A stretch of DNA of 64,000 nucleotides from Candidatus Heimdallarchaeota archaeon (GTDB taxonomy: Archaea; Asgardarchaeota; Heimdallarchaeia; Heimdallarchaeales; Kariarchaeaceae), in contig JADCLS010000001.1 in assembly GCA_026702845.1 (NCBI GenBank), positions 124,001 to 188,000 of the forward strand, given 5' to 3'. The notes below the pieces were generated by a model that searched no databases, had not been told where the DNA came from, and worked only from the letters and a program-made list of their open reading frames with translations. Position numbers and translations under genes: made by a program. The number at the start of each line of letters is the position of its first letter. The stretch's first letter is position 1. Shown piece by piece: positions 9,408 through 17,262 of this stretch.

Positions 9408-9921
9408 CCTCCATTGGTTTGAAATACTTGATATCGGTTATATCACCGGTTCTCTCTTCTTTGTCCTTCCACACAGCTTTGACTTTCATACCTACTTTGA
9501 TATCCTCAGGTTTGACTTCATCAAGTAGATGCAGGAAGCCAGATGGGCTGATGGTAGTTCCATCTATGTCAATCACCGCAGGTAGTTGGGGTTTGTCTAC
9601 TCTGGAGGCATCTGTTTTGATATATGCAATAGAGAAGGTATTAACAATGCCAGTATCAGGCAATTTTACATACTCAACCATTGGAGCAAAGCATTCCTCG
9701 CAGAACATTCGAGGTGGAACGACAGTTCTATCACAGTCATCACATCTGGCTCCAATGATTTTTCCCTTCTTCAATCCCTTGAGGAATTTAGAAATGGCAA
9801 CACCAGTAGCCCATTCGTATGCAATCTCAGGTGCATGTTTCACATGCAAACCATTATGGAATTCATCATATGATAATTTAGTTCCTCGAATTTTTCCAGT
9901 TAATGGATCTTTTCCACTCAT
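9400..9921 (-). CDS. DUF35 OB-fold/zinc-ribbon protein (thiolase partner)
   Basis: A 173-residue DUF35 protein with the zinc ribbon GARCDDCDRTVVPPRMFCEECF, followed by an OB-fold region (PSGFLHLLDEVKPEDIKVGM, then KAVWKDKEERTGDITDIKYF). It is paralogous to the next gene in the operon. The likely role is that of an acyl-CoA binding or channelling subunit for one of the two thiolase-like proteins encoded just upstream. It overlaps the end of the second thiolase gene by 4 bp (ATGA) and the next DUF35 gene by 8 bp, so all are probably one transcript with coupled translation. Partner choice between the two thiolases cannot be told from sequence. Confidence 0.88.
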   Translation of the reverse strand: MSGKDPLTGKIRGTKLSYDEFHNGLHVKHAPEIAYEWATGVAISKFLKGLKKGKIIGARCDDCDRTVVPPRMFCEECFAPMVEYVKLPDTGIVNTFSIAYIKTDASRVDKPQLPAVIDIDGTTISPSGFLHLLDEVKPEDIKVGMKVKAVWKDKEERTGDITDIKYFKPMEDA

Positions 9922-11117
9922 TCAACTCTACCTCCTTTCATGACAAGAACAGTTCCTACCTGCATGAGATCTCCCCAAGCCTGTGCCAGACCACGTTCCA
10001 TATCTCTTCCATCAATCTGTCTCTTACCAGCCTTCCCTGTAAGTTGTAAGTAGACCTCAGCTGATTTCATACCTGCTGCAGCTGCGATGGGATTACCCAC
10101 ACCTAGTAGGCCACCTGATGGAGTAACTGGGAAGTCACCATCTCGTGCAGTAACACCCTCGAAAGCAGCAAGTGGGGCCTTACCTTTGCCGAATAACTGC
10201 AGACCCTCAAGATGATGAAGCTCCTTGTAATTGAATGGATCATAAGGTTCTGCAAATGTCAACCACTTTCTTAGTGCTTCTGGTGAGTGATCCTTCATAC
10301 CAGCCATATTATATGCTTGCTTGGCTGCTTTTTCGACATACTTCGGATAATAGAGATCACGATTGGTCCACATGGTAGTATCCACGTTCCATCCGACACC
10401 ATCTACCCAGGCTACGTCATCTTTGGAAATGCCATACTCTTTGATCTTCTCTTCTGACATCATGACAAAACTAACTGCACCATCTGCAACAGGGGATATA
10501 TCTAGTAATCTCACCGGATCAGCTAGAAGTTCTGAATTGAGTACTTCATCTAGAGTCCATTTCTTACCGAGCATAGCAGATGGATGATCAACTGCATTAC
10601 CTTTATTCTTGACAGAAACAGAGGCGATATGCTCCTTGGGTATACCATGCTTCTCCATATACCTCTTCATCTCAAGAGCAAAGATCCATACAAGGTTGGG
10701 TCCTAGTGGTCTTTCAATCATATTATCAAAGATCGTGAGGAAAGCCGCTTGTGCAGATGGTTGCACAGAACTCATCTTTTCCTCTGTAGTAATAAGCATC
10801 ACGTCATGCATACCAGATGCAATATGATACCATCCCTGAATCGGTGAGAATACTCCAGTACCTCCACCAACATATCCTCTCATGGTAGGTAGGTTAAATC
10901 CACCAGAGCCATCAGTTAGATACTCATGCTTCTGATGTACTCCATCAAAGGCATCAGGTGCACTACCTACTATGACACCATCTACATCTTTTCTTGTTAT
11001 TCCAGCTTCATCCAAAGCCATCTTGGCAGAGTAATAAGCTAGTTCTTTTGCAGTCTCCTTCGCTCTCCTTTGGAACTTAGTGAGACCAACAGAAACCATA
11101 CCAACTTTTCGTGTCAT
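9918..11117 (-). CDS. Thiolase-fold protein, SCP2/archaeal type, lacking the catalytic Cys
   Basis: A 399-residue thiolase-superfamily protein of the SCP-x/archaeal branch. The N-terminal half has MRGYVGGGTGVFSPIQGWYH then IASGMHDVMLITTEEKMS. The C-terminal half has PFNYKELHHLEGLQLFGKGK and the glycine loop SGGLLGVGNPIAAAAG. In active thiolases the nucleophilic Cys sits in a GACASG-like loop before the I-x-S-G helix; here that place reads GGGTG (residues 84-88), with no Cys. The GHP of the C-terminal loop is GNP. The protein may be a non-thiolytic or structural subunit, or use different chemistry. It abuts the upstream thiolase and overlaps the DUF35 gene by 4 bp, so an acyl-CoA complex is likely. 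Confidence 0.85.
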   Translation of the reverse strand: MTRKVGMVSVGLTKFQRRAKETAKELAYYSAKMALDEAGITRKDVDGVIVGSAPDAFDGVHQKHEYLTDGSGGFNLPTMRGYVGGGTGVFSPIQGWYHIASGMHDVMLITTEEKMSSVQPSAQAAFLTIFDNMIERPLGPNLVWIFALEMKRYMEKHGIPKEHIASVSVKNKGNAVDHPSAMLGKKWTLDEVLNSELLADPVRLLDISPVADGAVSFVMMSEEKIKEYGISKDDVAWVDGVGWNVDTTMWTNRDLYYPKYVEKAAKQAYNMAGMKDHSPEALRKWLTFAEPYDPFNYKELHHLEGLQLFGKGKAPLAAFEGVTARDGDFPVTPSGGLLGVGNPIAAAAGMKSAEVYLQLTGKAGKRQIDGRDMERGLAQAWGDLMQVGTVLVMKGGRVE

Positions 11118-12275
11118 TTATTTTGCCTCCTGAGATAATATAGCCATTGCACCTGCAGTTGTAGGTACTCCTCTCCATGAGAATGCAAGTCCTGTTTTTG
11201 CATCTTTGACTTGTCTTCTTCCAGCATGGCCACGTAATTGCTCAACTAATTCAGCAATTCTCTGCAATCCATTAGCATCATGAGCATTACCCATTCCCAA
11301 AACTCCACCTGATACATTCACTGGAGTTGCTCCTGATTTATTGAGATCTCCATTGAGTGCAGCTTTTCCAGCTTCTCCTTTATTATAGATGCCTAATCCT
11401 TCAAGATGTTGTAATTCCTTGAATGCATATGTGTCATCTACCTCGAATAAATCAATTTGATCCCTTGGTTTGGTAATTCCTGCCATTTTATATGCACGAG
11501 CTGCACTGAGTTCTGCATATTTTGCAGTTTTCCACTCTCTCGTCTCAAAGTTTGGTGAATTGGTAGCATAGCTAATTCCTTTAATCCAGATAGGATTAAC
11601 ATCTTTCTGCTTTACAACCTTCTCGCTGGCCATGACAACAACTACAGCACCATCAACAACTTTAGAGACCTCTCCATCTCTCAATGGTGAGGAAATCATT
11701 TTTGTATTCAATATATCAGCTGATGTGGCTCGCATGCCATAAGCTGCATTGGGGTTCTGTAATGCATTATTGTAATTTTTAGCTGCCACCGCTGAAACTG
11801 CTTCCTCAGAGGTTTTGCTGTCATGCATATAGGCTCGCTTCTCTATAGCAGCTGCAACGTGATGGGTTGCATCGAATGGTCTGGTATACAGAGGATCAAA
11901 GGCAAAATTGTTAATCTGATTGTGTGTCAACATATCAGATGCACGACTCTGTGCCTCAACTACTGCGATATCAAACATTCCGGTTGCTATTTGCATATAA
12001 GCTGCGGCCATACCTTGGATTCCATCACCAGTAATAGTATGCACTGTTCTCTGGGCTGCTCCCAGCTGATCAGGTGCATACTCATCAGTAATTGAGGTAC
12101 CCATGTTGAAGTCTTCCTCACAGCTGATGAAAGTATCAACTTCAGTCCTTGGATTAACCAGTGCGTCGTCATAGGCTTGAACAGCAGCTTGATACACCAT
12201 CTCCTTATAGGATAGCTCTCGTATTGCTGATCGAAAACCTTCTATGCCAACGCCTATTATTGCAACGTTTTTCAT
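11118..12275 (-). CDS. Thiolase-fold protein, also lacking the catalytic Cys
   Basis: First gene of the thiolase/DUF35 operon, 385 residues. It has the thiolase fold: HTITGDGIQGMAAAYMQIAT at the nucleophile loop, LFEVDDTYAFKELQHLEGLG at the HDxF-like region, and SGGVLGMGNAHDANG near the C-terminus. The nucleophile loop reads GDGIQG instead of GACASG, so the usual Cys is missing, as in the next gene. Two different Cys-less thiolase-like chains plus two DUF35 chains suggest a hetero-oligomer. Whether either is a condensing or cleaving enzyme is open. A hairpin followed by a T-run lies 32-67 bp upstream of the start. Confidence 0.82.
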   Translation of the reverse strand: MKNVAIIGVGIEGFRSAIRELSYKEMVYQAAVQAYDDALVNPRTEVDTFISCEEDFNMGTSITDEYAPDQLGAAQRTVHTITGDGIQGMAAAYMQIATGMFDIAVVEAQSRASDMLTHNQINNFAFDPLYTRPFDATHHVAAAIEKRAYMHDSKTSEEAVSAVAAKNYNNALQNPNAAYGMRATSADILNTKMISSPLRDGEVSKVVDGAVVVVMASEKVVKQKDVNPIWIKGISYATNSPNFETREWKTAKYAELSAARAYKMAGITKPRDQIDLFEVDDTYAFKELQHLEGLGIYNKGEAGKAALNGDLNKSGATPVNVSGGVLGMGNAHDANGLQRIAELVEQLRGHAGRRQVKDAKTGLAFSWRGVPTTAGAMAILSQEAK

Positions 12276-12306
12276 TATATCACCTAAATACTACACCCTC
12301 AAAAAA

Positions 12307-12342
12307 AGAGTGTATTTTTGCTAGTTTACTAGCGTATACTCT
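12307..12342 (-). promoter_or_regulatory. Hairpin with T-run in the leader of the thiolase operon
   Basis: The arms AGAGTGTA and TATACTCT (one mismatch) flank an inner perfect pair GCTAG/CTAGC with a TTTA loop. Read on the minus strand, toward the operon, the hairpin is followed by a run of seven T. This looks like an attenuator or terminator, or an operator palindrome, 32 bp upstream of the first ATG. The rest of the 12276-12601 gap is AT-rich and shows nothing else clear. Confidence 0.45.
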
Positions 12343-12601
12343 TGAGATTGCAATTATCGTTTTAACTTGTTGGTTTTTCATTTGTAAATTAGTTAAAACT
12401 AAATTTCGGAGCTATGATTTTCAATTTAAGCTGATTTCCTACCGAATCATACGAGATATTTGACTAATTTGTGAAAATTTGATTATATTAAATTATAAAG
12501 GTAGTAATTATCCACAACTACACAGACCCAATATCAAATACTAAAGGAATTATATTCTTTCATACCAAGATTTTTATTATATTTTTGAGCTCTGTAAAAA
12601 T

Positions 12602-12850
12602 ATGATGCCACCAATTTGTCTTGTTTGTGGAGAAAGATTCTCACCAGGTGATAAGACTCTATTTGGTCCCAAAGCCAGACTAGTCTACTTCAAGGAAACC
12701 GAGAGTGATAAGGAATTTAATGCTAGACTTGGAGTTGATGGATTTGTGGGTCATCCTAGTAATGCAGCATGGTTTTGCAAGAGACATATCAAAAAAGCTT
12801 TATCATTACGCCATCTATACCTTTCTGAGGCATCTAATAAGATTTCTTAA
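12602..12850 (+). CDS. Small zinc-binding protein, unknown
   Basis: An 82-residue protein. It has ICLVCGERF near the N-terminus and WFCKRHIKKAL near residue 60, giving a C-x2-C ... C-x2-H set suited to one zinc ion. Two adjacent ATGs (12602 and 12605) are possible starts. A TATA-like TTTTTATTATATTTTTG stretch sits about 25-30 bp upstream, suggesting a near-leaderless transcript. No known family recognised. The C-terminal tail is helical and basic. It could be a small DNA- or protein-binding zinc protein; function is not inferred. Confidence 0.65.
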   Translation: MMPPICLVCGERFSPGDKTLFGPKARLVYFKETESDKEFNARLGVDGFVGHPSNAAWFCKRHIKKALSLRHLYLSEASNKIS

Positions 12851-12933
12851 AGAGTATATATTCCAGATATTTTCAACATTCAACTATTGATGAAGCTCTA
12901 ATTCATTAAGGAATAGAATATCAATCATCATCA

Positions 12934-13323
12934 ATGAAAATTTTTGAAGTTCAAACAGGAAAACATACTGAATGCGTAGCTCTTTCATCTTCAGTCAGAA
13001 GATGGATAGAGATCAAAGATGGACTAGCCCAGATATATATTCCACATACTACAGCTGCAGTAATAATAAATGAAGGATATGATCCTGATGTCACCCATGA
13101 TCTACTCAAACATCTAGATAATTTGGTGCCATGGGAACAGCCCTATTTCAAACACGGTGAGGGAAATTCTGCCGCACATATCAAGGCTGCTTTGCTGGGG
13201 AATAGTGTCACAGTTATAGTAGAAGGAGGGAATTTGAAACTAGGGGCTTGGGAGGAGATTTTTCTGGTGGAATTTGATGGACCAAGAACAAGGAAAGTAT
13301 ATGTGAAAGAAATACCTAATTAA
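12934..13323 (+). CDS. yjbQ: YjbQ/UPF0047 family protein
   Basis: A 129-residue member of the YjbQ (UPF0047) family at the usual length. Diagnostic segments are IYIPHTTAAVIINEG, then HGEGNSAAHIKAALLG and LGAWEEIFLVEFDGPRTRKV; the His and Glu residues in these form the family's active-site cluster. Some members show weak thiamine-phosphate synthase activity, but the physiological role is unsettled. Cytosolic, probably a homotrimer as in solved relatives. Stands alone between two small zinc-protein genes on the same strand. Confidence 0.93.
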   Translation: MKIFEVQTGKHTECVALSSSVRRWIEIKDGLAQIYIPHTTAAVIINEGYDPDVTHDLLKHLDNLVPWEQPYFKHGEGNSAAHIKAALLGNSVTVIVEGGNLKLGAWEEIFLVEFDGPRTRKVYVKEIPN

Positions 13324-13432
13324 AGAGAAATAGTCTCAATGAATAAGAAATTTGACTTAATCAAGTTATTTCTGAGGAATTTTTGTCTTTACTTAGTAAT
13401 CATTTTTATTTTCGGGCTTTACAACTGATTAA

Positions 13433-13927
13433 ATGCAATGTTCAGAATGTAAAATTGGCTTAATACAAGTATCATACTGCCCTCAATGTGACAAACCAAG
13501 CAAAGAAATAGATATTAAAGCTGAATTAGAAGTGGTTTTGTCGAAAAATAGACAAGATGCGATAAATTCTTGGAATATCATCAAACCAGTGACATTTAAA
13601 GAGGAATTAAATCTCGTACTAAATGAGATTGCCCTTAATGCCCCAAATAATAGGATCCGTAGACAAGCTATGCGATATGTGGATGACAATATTTTATCAA
13701 TGATTGCGATGAGGGATAGAAGTTATGATAACCGTGTTCTGGCTATTTCCCTGATTTCGGATGAGAAGTACTTGATCCACTTGGGTGCTAATGGAAAAAG
13801 TATTGATGAGAAGTTACTGGCCACACGTATGATAGAGACTAGAAAATCTCTTGCTGCATTATCTGAGAAGGTGAATGATAAGAGACTCCAGAAATTTATT
13901 GATAAGAAATTCTCATCCGCAGTATAA
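13433..13927 (+). CDS. Zinc-ribbon protein with helical repeats
   Basis: A 164-residue protein with an N-terminal zinc ribbon, MQCSECKIGLIQVSYCPQCD (two CxxC pairs 10 residues apart). It is followed by about 130 residues of alpha-helical, HEAT-like character (for example NNRIRRQAMRYVDDNILSMI and DNRVLAISLISDEKYLIHLG). This layout suits a protein- or RNA-binding adapter. I do not recognise a named family. The ATG at 13433 begins directly with the zinc ribbon. No signal peptide or membrane segment. Confidence 0.65.
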   Translation: MQCSECKIGLIQVSYCPQCDKPSKEIDIKAELEVVLSKNRQDAINSWNIIKPVTFKEELNLVLNEIALNAPNNRIRRQAMRYVDDNILSMIAMRDRSYDNRVLAISLISDEKYLIHLGANGKSIDEKLLATRMIETRKSLAALSEKVNDKRLQKFIDKKFSSAV

Positions 13928-14022
13928 TCTCAGTTAGACATTATATCTCATCCAGGTTTTCGCATTACAAGTAGATTAAGCACTAGTTCTGGGCGTTCAA
14001 TAACAAATTCAAAGTATTTGCT

Positions 14023-14328
14023 CTAAGATCGATTTTTCTTTCGGTTTCTGAATTTCGTTATAGTATTCTCTAGTGATGTTTGTAGATCGATTTCATAAGA
14101 ATTTGCCAAGCTAATTAATCCATAGAGAACATCTCCAAGCTCAATCGAAAGAGCACTTGTATTTTTATTTGGATTAAATCTACCTGAGAGTTTTTGCAAT
14201 TTTATTAATTCTTTGGAGACCTCACCAAGCTCCTCAAGTATCCATGCTAACTGCCATACTGGATCCCAATCTCCTCCATTATCTTGATTTAAAGATTTTA
14301 CTTCTTCAACTAATTTGGAAAATTCCAT
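14023..14328 (-). CDS. MazG-like NTP pyrophosphohydrolase
   Basis: A 101-residue protein of the all-alpha MazG/dUTPase superfamily. It has EELGEVSKELIKL (the ExxE metal-binding pair) and ELGDVLYGLISLANSYEIDL (the second acidic E/D pair), in the order and spacing of single-domain MazG proteins. These hydrolyse nucleoside triphosphates to monophosphates and pyrophosphate, often removing damaged or excess nucleotides, using Mg2+. Cytosolic, probably dimeric or tetrameric. Substrate is not predictable. Confidence 0.85.
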   Translation of the reverse strand: MEFSKLVEEVKSLNQDNGGDWDPVWQLAWILEELGEVSKELIKLQKLSGRFNPNKNTSALSIELGDVLYGLISLANSYEIDLQTSLENTITKFRNRKKNRS

Positions 14329-14397
14329 ACGTTATCACCAAAATTAAATTATTAGTGATTTGTGGTGATTATAGTACTAAGATTCTAATTATCCATA

Positions 14398-15219
14398 TTA
14401 CATATAATGATCCAAGATGCGGAAAGCTGGATTATCATCAGTTATTTCATCTGATTCTTCATCTTTAGTATTTGCCATCTCAATCATTATTCTACTTATG
14501 GTTGATTGGATCTTAATTGATGTTGATTTCTCCATTTTTGCTTCAGTATCAATCACAAGTACATATAATTTGCCATCTGAACGAAATACACAGATTTTCC
14601 GTTTACCTAGGTGAATATTTTTCAATTCAAATCGAAATTCAATTCTTGCGAAACTCTGAAAGGTACTAAGGAGCATACTAACAATATAAGGGTCAATTTC
14701 AAGTCTCTTGTATGTCTTAAAATGAATTGGTAGGCCGGTGTTGTCACATATCATAGCCATGAGTAAGGTCCACCCATCTTTGGCTTGTTCAATTTCATTC
14801 GGAATGAGTACTTTTCCAAGTTGCAAAGCATCTAGTTTCATCTGAATAAATTCCCCAAAAAATTCCATATCCTCTTCATTGTCAAATGAGAAATCCTGCT
14901 CAATTAGCATACCATGAATGAAATCTTCAATCTGAGAGATTATTGAATCATATACAATATTCTCTCTTTCTGAAATTCCAGATTCTATTTCAGAGACTAT
15001 CACAATAATATAATCTTCAATATAGAGAAAATCTAACCATACCCCATGCATGTCTATTCTTCTTAGTTCCTCGCTAAATACTTCATTACCAAATCTATTA
15101 ACCCCATTAAGAAATGAGGTAATCCCCTCCATTGTCTGTTCATCCATAGATTGTTCAATAGTCTTATGGAAAACTAAATTAAAATCTCTGGAGTATATGG
15201 TGATAGAGAGAATTTTCAC
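14398..15219 (-). CDS. Protein with two longin/roadblock-like domains
   Basis: A 273-residue protein made of two similar alpha/beta units. The first is MKILSITIYSRDFNLVFHKT, followed by a helix and the strand pair LDFLYIEDYIIVIVSEI. The second, from about residue 150, is LLMAMICDNTGLPIHFKTYK, then SMLLSTFQSFARIEFRF and KLYVLVIDTEAKME. Each half has the layout 'hydrophobic strand, turn, strand, helix, two strands', like the C-terminal domain of the TPR protein at 233-2512. I infer a longin/roadblock-type fold, which in eukaryotes and Asgards often binds small GTPases. A helical insert near residues 95-140 is acidic. No membrane segments. Confidence 0.6.
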   Translation of the reverse strand: MKILSITIYSRDFNLVFHKTIEQSMDEQTMEGITSFLNGVNRFGNEVFSEELRRIDMHGVWLDFLYIEDYIIVIVSEIESGISERENIVYDSIISQIEDFIHGMLIEQDFSFDNEEDMEFFGEFIQMKLDALQLGKVLIPNEIEQAKDGWTLLMAMICDNTGLPIHFKTYKRLEIDPYIVSMLLSTFQSFARIEFRFELKNIHLGKRKICVFRSDGKLYVLVIDTEAKMEKSTSIKIQSTISRIMIEMANTKDEESDEITDDNPAFRILDHYM

Positions 15220-15344
15220 AATAAAATTGGTATCTTCTTATCTAAAAAAAATATTACTATTAGGCTGAAAATTATCATTGAAAAGAATAATAATTAGATG
15301 AAATTACTCAAAAAAATCACAAACTTGTTTATCACAATTCAATT

Positions 15345-15707
15345 ATGAATGAAATAGATTTAAAGCAGAATCCCACACAACAAAAGCTATTTATCTCTCA
15401 AGATTACCTGATAATTATGGACTTTACATATGAAAAATTGACTGATGTGGATATAGAGGAAATTCTCAACTCATTCCAAGATGAGCTTGAAGATATGATG
15501 GAACAGCATGGGTTCGATACGGATGATCGATTTGAAAACAAACAAGTTATACAAGATTCCTATACTTTGGCAGTGAATAATGCTCGTGAGATGGGGATGC
15601 CATTTCCGAGAGAAAATTATGTAAAAAACCCCCTTGCTGCACTCTACAATTATATTTTCGCCATTGTTACCTTTGGACTTGATGATGTACCTTATTCTAA
15701 CCAATAA
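15345..15707 (+). CDS. Small acidic protein, unknown
   Basis: A 120-residue frame. An alternative start at the ATG at 15417 (MDFTYEKLTDVDIEEILNSF) would give 96 residues and begins where the sequence becomes clearly structured, so the N-terminal 24 residues are doubtful. The chain is acidic and helical with a hydrophobic helix near the end (LAALYNYIFAIVTFGL), too short and interrupted to be a confident membrane anchor. No family recognised. Confidence 0.55.
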   Translation: MNEIDLKQNPTQQKLFISQDYLIIMDFTYEKLTDVDIEEILNSFQDELEDMMEQHGFDTDDRFENKQVIQDSYTLAVNNAREMGMPFPRENYVKNPLAALYNYIFAIVTFGLDDVPYSNQ

Positions 15708-15750
15708 TTGAAATAGATAACCAATCTACTTCTATATTTGATTTAGCTCC

Positions 15751-15978
15751 TTATTTCCTACTAACTTTATTCTGAACTACACTTTTAGAGTATCTAACCT
15801 CCAGTTTACTCCTTCGTACCAATGACTTACCAATCAACCTTCGAAATCTTGTACTTCTCATAAAATTATGCAAGAGATATCTTGTGGGCCGGGTTTTCTT
15901 CATCAGATTGTAAAGTTTGAAGGCCATTCTTCTCATGAGATTACTTAATTTTCTAGAATACCTTAGCCTTCTACTCAT
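15751..15978 (-). CDS. Very basic 75-residue protein
   Basis: A 75-residue frame in which about a third of the residues are Arg or Lys and only one is acidic. It has loosely repeated units (RRLRYSRKLSNLMRRM, FKLYNLMKKTRPTR, TRFRRLIGKSLVRRSK) that could form amphipathic basic helices. A TATA-like TTATGTATAATAG lies about 30 bp upstream of the ATG on the minus strand. Such a composition suits nucleic-acid binding, like a small chromatin or ribosome-associated protein, but no histone or Alba motif is present. It could also be a chance frame; the extreme composition and plausible promoter favour a gene. Confidence 0.45.
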   Translation of the reverse strand: MSRRLRYSRKLSNLMRRMAFKLYNLMKKTRPTRYLLHNFMRSTRFRRLIGKSLVRRSKLEVRYSKSVVQNKVSRK

Positions 15979-16233
15979 AGTATTGAAATAATAGGTCTAT
16001 TATACATAAATTAATGGGAAATCAGCTGATCAAATCAATAATATATTGATTTCATCTACATTATAATTGAGGGGAGCTATCTATGTTCCAAAATGAAAAT
16101 TCTAGGAGAAAGCAATAAATTATATATCAAAAAAATGTTTTGAAGACAAATCAAATATTCATAATTAGGGAATACCATAAACATATATGCTTGAACTGTA
16201 GCAATAAATTACCAAAATTGTAGTGATTGAATA

Positions 16234-17160
16234 ATGGAAACCTATATCCCACAAAATAAGCCAAATTTTATGATAAATTATCAATATCGTCAAATTCCTG
16301 TGTATAGATTAGAAGACTTGGAGAGGGAAATTGATAAAATTAAAAATTCTGGAAAATTGAGCAACAATGAAACCTATAGAAGCTATATCAATGAAATGAA
16401 ATTTCAGATCCCTGATGATTTTCCAGAGGCTAAATCACTATTTATTTTTGCTGTGGAGAATAAACCTCTAAAATTTAAAGCAAAAATAAATGGTGGTACG
16501 AAGGATGTGACTATCCCTCCTCAATATTATCTTTCAGGATTAGCATCTGCTGATATGGAAGAATTAATTAAGAAAACTATTTTTAAAGACGAAAGTATTA
16601 CCGTTAAACGGGCAGCTGGATTACATCTAAAATTTCTTGCTAATAAAACAGGATTGGGTAGATACGGTAGGAATAACCTTTGTTATGTTGAAGGTATGGG
16701 GACCATGCTCATGCTTCTTGCATATTTCACTGATGCTAACGCACTTGAAGATGATTATACTGATATGAAAATGATGAGTCGCTGTGAGAATTGCAGGATA
16801 TGTCTTAATTCTTGTCCTAATGGTGCTATTTCAGAAGATAATTTTGTTGTTGATGTGAGTAAATGCATTACTTTGTATAATGAGACCAAAGAAGATATTC
16901 CAGAATGGATTAATAGAACAGATGTTCACAACGCATTGATGGGATGTATGAAATGTCAGGAAAAATGTCCAGAAAACAAGCTATATATTGATAATGTCGA
17001 ATGGCTTGAGGATATGTCTGATGCTGTTGTAATGAAATTGCTAAATGGTTCGCTTGAAAAAGAAGATCATATTATCTATGATAAGGTACTATTATCTGAT
17101 GAGGAAAGAATGGAAATATTCTCAAGAAATATGCAATTATTGATCTCAACATATCATTAG
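16234..17160 (+). CDS. QueG-like double 4Fe-4S cluster reductase
   Basis: A 308-residue protein related to epoxyqueuosine reductase QueG and similar Fe-S reductases. It has GLGRYGRNNLCYVEG, the conserved stretch before the cluster domain. Two ferredoxin-like sites follow: CENCRICLNSCPNGAI near residue 188 and CMKCQEKCPENK near residue 248, with a lone Cys between (DVSKCITLY) completing the set. QueG uses cobalamin and Fe-S clusters to reduce epoxyqueuosine in tRNA; archaeal relatives often have other or unknown substrates. I see no standard cobalamin motif, so I call it QueG-like only. Cytosolic. Confidence 0.75.
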   Translation: METYIPQNKPNFMINYQYRQIPVYRLEDLEREIDKIKNSGKLSNNETYRSYINEMKFQIPDDFPEAKSLFIFAVENKPLKFKAKINGGTKDVTIPPQYYLSGLASADMEELIKKTIFKDESITVKRAAGLHLKFLANKTGLGRYGRNNLCYVEGMGTMLMLLAYFTDANALEDDYTDMKMMSRCENCRICLNSCPNGAISEDNFVVDVSKCITLYNETKEDIPEWINRTDVHNALMGCMKCQEKCPENKLYIDNVEWLEDMSDAVVMKLLNGSLEKEDHIIYDKVLLSDEERMEIFSRNMQLLISTYH

Positions 17161-17222
17161 AGTGTCTATCACATTCAGATTCCATACCTATAATTATTAA
17201 TTTTAACTCTAATCGCATATTG

Positions 17223-17260
17223 CGCATAGCTGCTCCTATGCGTAAAAAAAATAATAAAAT
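17223..17260 (-). terminator. Hairpin and T-run between convergent genes
   Basis: A perfect 7-bp hairpin, CGCATAG (17223-17229) with CTATGCG (17236-17242), lies next to an A-rich tract ending near 17260. For the minus-strand gene ending at 17263 this tract is a T-rich run, the usual archaeal termination signal. The hairpin also lies downstream of the plus-strand gene ending at 17160. A two-way terminator is plausible. Confidence 0.5.
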
Positions 17261-17262
17261 TT

